The position numbers and the translations under genes are program-made. A stretch of 64,000 nt of DNA from Delphinapterus leucas. Taxonomy: Eukaryota > Chordata > Mammalia > Artiodactyla > Monodontidae. This document shows, piece by piece, positions 56,437 through 64,000 of the stretch (position 1 is its first letter; each line of letters starts with the position of its first letter). The stretch lies in contig NW_022098093.1 in the NCBI RefSeq assembly GCF_002288925.2, positions 191,266 to 255,265 on the forward strand. The letters run 5' to 3'. The notes beneath the pieces were generated by a model. That model did not search any database and was not told the DNA's origin. It saw only the letters and a program-made list of their open reading frames with translations.

Positions 56437-57784
56437 GTTGAGGTAAGTTCCCTCTATGCCTACTTTCTGGAGTTTTTATCATAAATGGATATTGAATTTT
56501 CTCAAAAGCTTTTTCTGCACCTATTGAGATGATCATATGGTTTTTGTTCTTCAATTGTTCTTCTAGGATAAATACCACTTGATCATGGTGTATGCTCCTT
56601 TTAATGTATTGTTGGATTTGGATTACAAGTATTTTGTTGAGGACCCATCTCCCAGAGTAATGGAAGTAAAAAAACAAATGGGACCTAATTAAACTCAAAA
56701 GCTTTTGCACAGCAAAGGAAATGGCAAACAAAACAAAAAGACAACCCACAGAATGGGAGAAAATATTTGCATACATTGAGACTGACAATGGATTAGTCTC
56801 TAAAATTTACAAACAGATGATGAGGCTCAGTATCATAAAACCAACCCAATCAAAAAATGGGCAGAAGACCTACATAGACATTTCTCCAAATGGCAGATGG
56901 CTAAGAAGCATATGAAAAGATGTTCAACATCATTAATTATTAGAGAAATGCAAGTCAAAACTACAATGGGATATCACCTCACACCAGTCAGAATGGCCAT
57001 CAGCAAAAAAATCTACAAACAATAAATGCTGGAGAGGATGTGGAGAAAAAAGAACCCTCCTAGAATGTAAATTGGTACTGCCACTATGGAGTATGGTATG
57101 GAGGTTCCTTAGGAAAGTAAAAACAGAGCTACCATGTGATCCAGCAATCCTACTCCTGGGCATATATCCAGTGAAAAACATGGTTTGAAAGGATACATGC
57201 ACCCCAATATTCATTGCAGCACTGTTTACAATAGCCATGACATGAAAGCAACCTAAATGTCCACTGACAGAATGGATAAAGAAGATGTGGTACATATATA
57301 CAGTGGAATATTACTCAGCCATTAAAAAGAATGAAATAATGCCATTTGCAGCAACATGGATGGACCTGGAGATTATCATCTTAAGTGAAGTAATTCAGAT
57401 AAAGACAAATATATGATATCGCTTATATGTAGAATCTAAAAAGAATTATACAAACGAACTTACTAACAAAACAGAAACAGACTCACAGACTTAGAAAATG
57501 AATTTATGGTTACCAAGGGGGAATGGTGGGGTGGGGGGAGGGACAGATTGGGAGTTTGGGATTGACATATACACACTGCTATATTTAAAAAAATAACCAA
57601 CAAGGACCTACTGTATAGCACAGGGAACTCTGCTCAATATTCTGTAATAACCTAAGTGGGAAAATAATTTGAAAAATAACAGATACATGTATAACTGAAT
57701 CACTTTGCTGTACACCTGAAACTAACACATTGTTAATCAACTGTACTCCAATATAAAATAATTTTTTTAAAAAAAGCATTGACA

Positions 57785-57884
57785 GAGTTGTCTATTATGT
57801 ACATGCCATTAGAGATATCTTACTTGTAAGGCTTAATCTGTGTCAGACAGTCTTCTATGAAAAAGTTAATGTTATAGCAAATCA
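57785..57884. other. Unassigned sequence
   Basis: Short unassigned gap between the L1 and the MIR. Confidence 0.4.
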
Positions 57885-58045
57885 AAAGACAGTTTTCAAT
57901 ATAATTCCCATTTTAAAGATGTTAAAAATGAGATATGGAGACATTAATTGACTCTCCCAAGGTAACAGAATTAATAAAATGGGGAGTTGGGATCTGAACT
58001 CAGGCAATCTGGTTCTAGAATACTTATTTTGACCACTGAACAATG
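57885..58045 (-). repeat. MIR SINE, antisense
   Basis: TTCCCATTTTAAAGATGTTA, ACTCTCCCAAGGTAACAGAA, TGGGATCTGAACTCAGGCAA, CTGGTTCTAGAATAC is the antisense MIR order. Confidence 0.85.
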
Positions 58046-60202
58046 GAAGATGAACATTACATAGTTTTGTTTCATGTTTTTCCCCCTTGAGAACATTACA
58101 ATCTATTGATGACAAAGTTTAGGTATGAGATGATCCTTCTAATGACAGATGTCTTGTTTTATTACTATGCTTGCTGCATCACTATTCATTACCTCTCTAT
58201 CCATCCCAGAATCACAGGCTCTCTAGGATACTATCCCAGACAGATATGACATCCTAGTTTTTCAACAGAGGAGTCTGGGAAGTGAATCTTCTTATTAATC
58301 CCATATTTCTTCTTACTAATCTTACTAAAAGTAATCCCATGCTTACTATTTGCATTCTCTTTCATGAACGTACATTCCTCAGGCTGCAGATTCGTCTCTC
58401 ATTTGCTCTCAACTGTTATAATATATAAACATTAAAATAAATATTATTAAACACTGTTATTTACTTTGGTTTTCTTTCAAGGATATTCCTACATTTCTTA
58501 TTAGGTAACTACATATTTATTCAATCCTATCTCATGAATCTTCTCTTAAGTTAATTTTAGAGTTCAGAATTGGGCATTATTCTTTAGTCTATTTGTACTC
58601 AGTCTAAGGTACAGGAGAAAGACTGCCTCTGGTTTTCCAGGTATGATGTAAATATTTATTGATCTCAATAGTTGATTACTTTTCTAGCAAGGAAATTTGC
58701 CAAACTTTCTAGCAAGTTTGCCAAACTTGTCTTTACTATGTAACTAAGTATGTTTGCTTAATTTTATGACTGGCAGAAATTATTTTCATTTCATTTTTAT
58801 ACAATTTGAGAGACTGTTCTTCCAAAATTATACATTTATCTCTGTCTACTGAAATGCATCTTTTAAGATTTTTAACAAGCTGAATTCTTTACCAATGGCA
58901 TTTTAAAATGTCTTACTCCAAACAATGCTTTTCAAAAATACTAGCTATAAATTTAGACGTAGTTAATTAAGATAGAATCAACATTTTAAATGTAAGAATA
59001 CTCTATTTCAGTAAAACATAACTTTGTATTATAACTAATATAAGTTGGTACACTGAAGTATAAAGATTTTCTAATATTTTGGAAATCATAATGATGGCAT
59101 TAGCTGTGTAGCTTTATAAATCTTGCCTAAACACTCTGAGTAAATTAAGATATTAGACTAGATAATCCCTTAAGATAATTTGATATGTTATCAATGCCAG
59201 TCTATCCACATAATGCCAGCTTGTACATAAACTATATAGTTTGAGGGAATTATCCATCATGTGGAGCTTTGTGAAGTAATTCAAACCATCATGGAGACAC
59301 TCAGAAATTTCACAGTATGATCTCACCACATCTAATGCCAGAAAATAAAAATGGACTAAACTAAAATAATGATATTAAGAATTGTCTCTGAATTTATCTT
59401 ACATCAATATCTGCCCTCTGACACTTGACATTTTTTATTATCCTTCTTCTGATTGTGACAAAATCTTTTAGACAAGATGCTCTCCCGAGTTGATTCATAC
59501 ACTCTTGTTTCCTATCCTTCTTGATACTGCATTTGAAAGGAAAACTTAAGAAGTTTTGCTCACTTTCTCTTGTTTCAGCACCTCTATTGTACTGTGTCTT
59601 GGCACATTCTGTTCTCTCTGAGTAAAATACTTTTTCTCCCCTTAGATCTATGTCTTCTCAGACTGAGAAGCAATATATTTACAGTTGTTGTGATTACTAT
59701 ATGAGTTAGTGTATTGGAACAGTACCTGATGTATATGTGATATGTTAACTGTTAGAGAAAAGGGGGAAAAGCTACATTAAAATAATGTGGCATACCCCTT
59801 TCTTAGATAGAGTTTGGTGAACATTATTAGACATCTTGTCATCATATAATACTTGATGGATTTCTTTTTTATCTTCTCTGCTGGACAGTGAGCTACTCGA
59901 GAGCTGGTACTATGGCTCATTCATCTCCACATCATCAATGCTTAATACAATGGCACCAATGGAGTTTAGTGGTTTCAAGTAACAGATAAAACTCAGTTGA
60001 GAGATCTTAAATTTTATTCATCTGAATTGCTCACCAATAATTTTTGTGAAAAAAACACTTATGTTGAGAGAAGTATAATTACTGCTTCCAAGTTTTCCTC
60101 GAGCTTAATTCAATTCCATGTCAAATTGTTTTTCTTCTCAAAGTAAGATATACTGGGGTACTTGAGATATACTGACTCATATTTAACTTATATTTCTGAA
60201 TG
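58046..60202. other. Unassigned; one small duplication and an L2-like piece
   Basis: 58681-58726 contains an imperfect duplication of TTTCTAGCAAG(GAAA)TTTGCCAAAC. 59872-59960 (GGACAGTGAGCTACTCGAGAG, TTCATCTCCACATC) resembles an L2 3' end. No gene seen in these 2.1 kb. Confidence 0.45.
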
Positions 60203-60440
60203 AATTAAATCAGGGGTCAACAAACACTCTTTCTGTAAAAAACCCAATAGTAAATATTAGAAGCTTTGTGGGCCATACGATCTCTGTCACAACTACTCAA
60301 CTCTGCTGTTGCAGTGAGAAATGAGCCATAGACAATAAATAAATGAGAGTACAACTGTTCAGTCACACTTTATTTATAAAAATGGGCAGTGGGCCAGAAT
60401 TAGCCCATGAACCATAGTCTGCTGAGCACCTGGATTAAAT
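60203..60440 (+). repeat. hAT-type nonautonomous DNA transposon, copy 2
   Basis: Element 60211-60432 (222 bp). Ends CAGGGGTCAACAAAC and, in complement, CAGGTGCTCAGCAGAC are inverted repeats. 8-mers AATTAAAT (60203-60210) and GATTAAAT (60433-60440) match 7 of 8. Internal TGTGGGCCATACGATCTCTG and CACTTTATTTATAAAAATG correspond to copy 1 at 22305-22529. Confidence 0.88.
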
Positions 60441-61207
60441 CAATAAATTGTTTATACTAAAAGCTGCGACTTCACTGCATGGTGTTAGGTTAATTGACTT
60501 ATCTAGTTCTCATTAAGGTATATAAATGCTTTGTCCTCATTTGTTATAATATCTTGTAAAATAAAGAGTTTGGATTAAATCAGTTTCCTCAAAAGGCTAT
60601 GTCAAAATACATTGATAAGTGCTACTTGAATAAAAATTATGTGATTAATGCATTTAGAATAAGGCATTTAATTAGTTCTCTTTACTATGTGTTGCAATAT
60701 GTATTAATATGCTTAGACTTTATAACTGTCTAATTGGAGATACAGTAGTCAATGTCTCCCAAACCTATTTGATAAGAAAAAATTTTTTCCAATAACCATT
60801 TCACTGGACTAGTATCCAAGGGAACATATCTTGGAGAACACTGGAAAATACGAACACTACTATGCCTTTAAGCTCTGACTTTCTACTTAATATGAAATTC
60901 AAACAAATTTTTTCAGAATATAGTGCCTCATTTATTAGAAACAATGATGGTCACTGTTTCAACAGGGAAGATGGGACCTTTTAACATTTTTAGAATCTTT
61001 CCATAGGGAACTTCTTACGATCAATAGGGGTAGTCTCATTTTCTTTCCTCAGAATCTCACCTGATTTCAACCATTTCTTGGGGAAAAAATGTCCTGGCTA
61101 TTCATTATAATTTATTGTAATCTTTTCTCTTTGTTATCTCTTCTGGGAAAGACTGTAATTATCTTCAAATATTAATTTTTCTCTTCTTTCTTTAGTCTTT
61201 GAACTCC
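60441..61207. other. Unassigned AT-rich sequence
   Basis: Nothing recognised. Confidence 0.45.
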
Positions 61208-61590
61208 CACATTTTAGTTGAGTAAATGAGCCCCTAGTTGGAGATTATATTCACAGCCTCCATTGCAGCCAGCCTGGAACGCGTGTTTAAATTCTGGGAA
61301 CTAGGATACTGGCTCCTCCCAGGTCACCTTCATTGAATGGAAACTGCTGGTCCTCCATTTCCTCTTCTCCCGTCTGCGGGCTGAGAAGTGGACATGGTTG
61401 TGGTGAACCACCTCTGGTCATGTCGCGAGGCGACTGGCAGTAGGGGCCTGAACAACAAAGTACAAGAAGCCCCGATGCCTACCTGACCTGATGGAGCAAA
61501 GAAACCTATCACCTTGCCACTCCTAGAACGTCATGCTTAACACAAAAGAGAAGTAAACTTCTATCTTATTTATACCACTGGCATTTTTTT
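61208..61590 (+). repeat. LTR-like remnant, GC-richer
   Basis: ATTCACAGCCTCCATTGCAG, ATTCTGGGAACTAGGATAC and the end GAGAAGTAAACTTCTATCTT then ATTTATACCACTGGCATTTT resemble an old ERV LTR type. Central part (61360-61480) is CpG-rich for this window. Family not determined. Confidence 0.5.
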
Positions 61591-61635
61591 TTTGATGTAG
61601 TTAAACAAATAACCTTAGTAATATACTTTAAAAAT

Positions 61636-61802
61636 GTCAGAATTTGGGGCTTCCCTGGTGGTACAGTGGTTGAGAGTCCACCTGCCGATGCAGGGGACAC
61701 GGGTTCATGCCCCGGTCTGGGAAGATCCCACATGCTGCAGAGCAGCTGGGCCCGTGAGCCATGGCCGCTGAGCCTGCGCGTCCGGAGCAAGTCAGAATTT
61801 GG
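61636..61802 (+). repeat. 3'-truncated, tailless CHR-2 SINE with perfect TSD
   Basis: SINE body 61648-61790 begins at the normal head (GGCTTCCCTGGTGGTACAG), keeps boxes A and B, and stops in the body at GCGCGTCCGGAGCAA, about 60 nt before the expected end and with no A-tail. Yet GTCAGAATTTGG flanks it exactly at 61636-61647 and 61791-61802. A TSD hugging a tailless end means the truncation happened at or before insertion. Confidence 0.93.
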
Positions 61803-62227
61803 AATTATTTCTGTTTCTGCTTTATAGTCCACTGTGCTGACTCTGGTCTACTGGTCAGAACTACCAATCAAACTGGCTTATAACCTTAACCCATACTTTT
61901 CCCTGTAGACTGGTAACACCCTGGTATTACAACTGGACCACCTCCGATGGAACCAACCTAGAGGAAAGTCTGGATTACCTATATGGAATCATAATTTCAT
62001 AGATTAGGTTCTATAGTAGAAACAGAGACATTCTTCTCTTTCTATGTTTAGTCAGATGGTGACACATATTTTATTATCTGCATGTACTTTGGCAGAAACC
62101 ACTTCTCTTTCATCAACTACTTTGGATCATTTACTTACAAGACTGACAAAGGGGAGATATATTTGAACAAACATCTGTGAATATGTTTCTGTGTATGTGC
62201 ATTTAACTGCACAGCATTTTCTGAATT
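61803..62227. other. Unassigned sequence
   Basis: Nothing recognised. Confidence 0.45.
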
Positions 62228-62562
62228 ACCTATTTTTTTAATTTTTTTAAGATGTTGGGGGTAGGAGTTTATTAATTTATTTATTTTTGCTGTGCTGGGT
62301 CTTCGTTTCTGTGCGAGGGCTTTCTCTAGTTGTGGCAAGCGGGGGCCATTCTTCATCGCAGTGCACGGGCCTCTCACTATCGCCACCTCTCTTGTTGCGG
62401 AGCACTGGCTCCAGATGCGCAGGCTCAGTGGTTGTGGCTCATGGGCCTAGTTGCTCCGCGGCATGTGGGATCCTCCCAGACCAGGGCTCGAACCCGTGTC
62501 CCCTGCATTAGCAGGCAGATTCTCAACCACTGTGCCACCAGGGAAGCCCACATACTATTTTT
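62228..62562 (-). repeat. Long CHR-type SINE, antisense
   Basis: Head on the right (GGGCTTCCCTGGTGGCACAG in minus sense at 62549), T-rich tail from 62232. The body combines the long-type left region (GTGCTGGGTCTTCGTTTCTG) with a CHR-2-like right region (GCGGAGCACTGGCTCCAGATG). Possible TSD CTATTTTT is short and imperfect. Confidence 0.9.
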
Positions 62563-64000
62563 GGTTATCCGTGCTTCTGTAGTCTTCCATCAGCATAGAT
62601 AATCAAATGTGTTCAGTTAACAAACATGAATGTCTGGAAGGCATTAATAAAGCTTGCAAAATGCATTAGTACGTATTATTTTTATGCTGAATGGAATTAA
62701 CTAGAAAGATTAGTGTACATGTTAAAGAAATACGGAGCAATTTCATTACAGCTCCCTGTGGTTACAACGTTTTATATGAACAATAACAAAATCTTAGGTG
62801 AAACATGATTATAATTTTTTATTGCAGTAAATAGTCCATCTGATGGCTGTTACTTGAATTAATAAAATTCAAAAATCTGTATTTTATTATAATGAAGATT
62901 CATTCACATAATTACTTATCTGCATAAACTTTAGATTCAATATAGGAAACAGGCAATTCAAGTGCTATCACTAATAAGAAAAAAAGTTTTAAAAATTAAA
63001 CCTTTGATTCTAGCTTGATTTTATCCCTTTGCATCCAATTTTATAAACTAATATATTATGCACATTTTGGAAATTTTATGGCTTTTTATTTTTAAAAATA
63101 ACCTAAATGCCACATTAACAATTTTTAAAAACCCAACTCAATTATAGATGCGTAAGTTCATTTCGGGATATATATATTATGAGTTGGGAAATGTCATCAC
63201 ATCCTTCATCTTCACATTTTTTATGGCTTCCCGTGGTGAACACCTGTGGCTTGTTGGCAGTGAGTTTGCTTCTCAGGACTATTAAGCACTCTATATTTTT
63301 AGAGTGGATCAACTCAGAGTTATTTAACACAGGTGTTTCTATAATTATGATACATTGGGAAATCTATAGTGCTCAATAGCTTTCAGGTTCCCACTTCTAC
63401 CAGGGTGATAAAATCCTCTGTCCCTTATGCAGTGCAGCTTCACTGACATATTAATAGAAAGTTAAACATAAGTTTGCTTAATTGACTTTTAATAAACTAG
63501 GCAGATACTTCCTTTTAAACATTTGACATTTAGTAACACATAGAATAGTTTTTGCAAGTGGATTATTTTCATAAGGCAGGCCAAGTTACCTCAAATATCT
63601 TAAAGAAATATCAGATATTATATTTAAAGACTATACTGATCATATATTTACATTAATAGAATTTTTGGAGCCCATTTATTTTATGCACTATTGCATGTAC
63701 TTTGCCTTGGAATACATTTATATATCTGGCATACCCACTTAATTTTTACATTCCAAAATATAAAAGAAATACTTTAATATTATATGTTGTGGAAAATATA
63801 ATATGCACATGTGTGGGCTTAATTTTAAGGCAGAGCATACATAGAGAGCAGTTATCTTCAGACAAATAAAATTATCAATCCTAGCCAATCTCCTCCATCT
63901 GATTTTAGATATCTCAAAACTTTGCTTTAAAGCCATTAGTACTGCAGTATGGTCTACACTGACTTTTAGATTCTTAGCAATAGAAACACTTGAATGTGAC
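62563..64000. other. Unassigned AT-rich sequence to window end
   Basis: No gene or repeat family recognised in the last 1.4 kb; frames of 60-66 codons only. Confidence 0.45.

Larger units (their letters stand above)
55346..57784. mobile_element. LINE-1 with 5' inversion (twin priming)
   Basis: One L1 insertion in two opposed parts. 55354-56645 is antisense ORF2 (RT to C-terminal region). 56646-57776 is sense ORF2 tail plus 3' UTR and A-tail. In L1 coordinates the antisense part ends just before the sense part begins, with roughly 25-30 nt missing at the break. Flanking ACATTGACA (55345-55353) and GCATTGACA (57776-57784) share CATTGACA, a TSD. This layout is the known product of twin priming. 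A purine-rich G4-like run (57517-57542) lies in the 3' UTR. Confidence 0.9.

Noticed and set aside
61360..61480. CpG-rich patch as a promoter or CpG island
   Set aside because: Only about 120 nt and within LTR-like sequence; too short for a CpG island and no gene follows.

Overview
This window reads as ordinary mammalian non-coding DNA, most probably from a cetacean (whale or dolphin). Two kinds of repeat support this. First, there are many tRNA-derived CHR-type SINEs, including near-intact CHR-2 copies. Their RNA-sense strand starts GGCTTCCCTGGTGGCACAG and carries a pol III box A and box B. CHR SINEs belong to Cetacea and hippopotamus, with older relatives in ruminants. Second, there are LINE-1 3' ends of the cetartiodactyl type. 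The rest of the repeat load is shared with other placental mammals: MIR, L2-like pieces, MaLR/ERVL LTRs, and hAT and Tigger-like DNA transposons. The species assignment is inference.

I find no intact protein-coding gene, no RNA gene and no credible host exon. The open frames are short. Most of the larger ones fall in recognisable repeats: LINE-1 ORF2 fragments, a broken mariner transposase, an ERVL pol relic, or frames crossing SINEs and LTRs. The rest have no recognisable product. The window is best described as an AT-rich intergenic or deep intronic stretch.

Layout. 1-7 kb: a truncated CHR-2 SINE, an A-rich possible L1/HAL1-like stretch, and a LINE-1 inserted into an older LINE-1 (3.2-6.6 kb). 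8-16 kb: MaLR-type LTRs, a tailed 3'-UTR retrocopy inside an old L1 (11.6-12.0 kb), an antisense ERVL pol relic (12.4-13.5 kb) and a poly(A)-only insertion (14.6 kb). 16.7-32.6 kb: L1 3' ends carrying SINEs, LTRs, hAT and Tigger-like elements, a long inverted repeat at 21.3 kb, and CA repeats. 32.6-38.6 kb: mostly unassigned sequence. 38.7-47.6 kb: two long, decayed LINE-1s in opposite orientation. The first is split by a SINE and a solo LTR, the second by a mariner element at a TA. 48-64 kb: MIRs, a Tigger-like element split by an L1, a 5'-inverted (twin-primed) LINE-1 at 55.4-57.8 kb, a hAT element with target duplication, and a tailless SINE at 61.6 kb.

Nothing here forms an operon or pathway. 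What can be read is insertion history: nested elements, target-site duplications (TSDs), inversions and truncations show the order and mechanism of retrotransposition. I see no undescribed functional system. The most useful observations are mechanistic (twin priming, tailless SINE, poly(A)-only insert, 3'-UTR retrocopy, mariner DD34D relic, foldback DNA). Repeat family names come from recognition without a database, and boundaries are approximate unless a TSD or terminal repeat is quoted.
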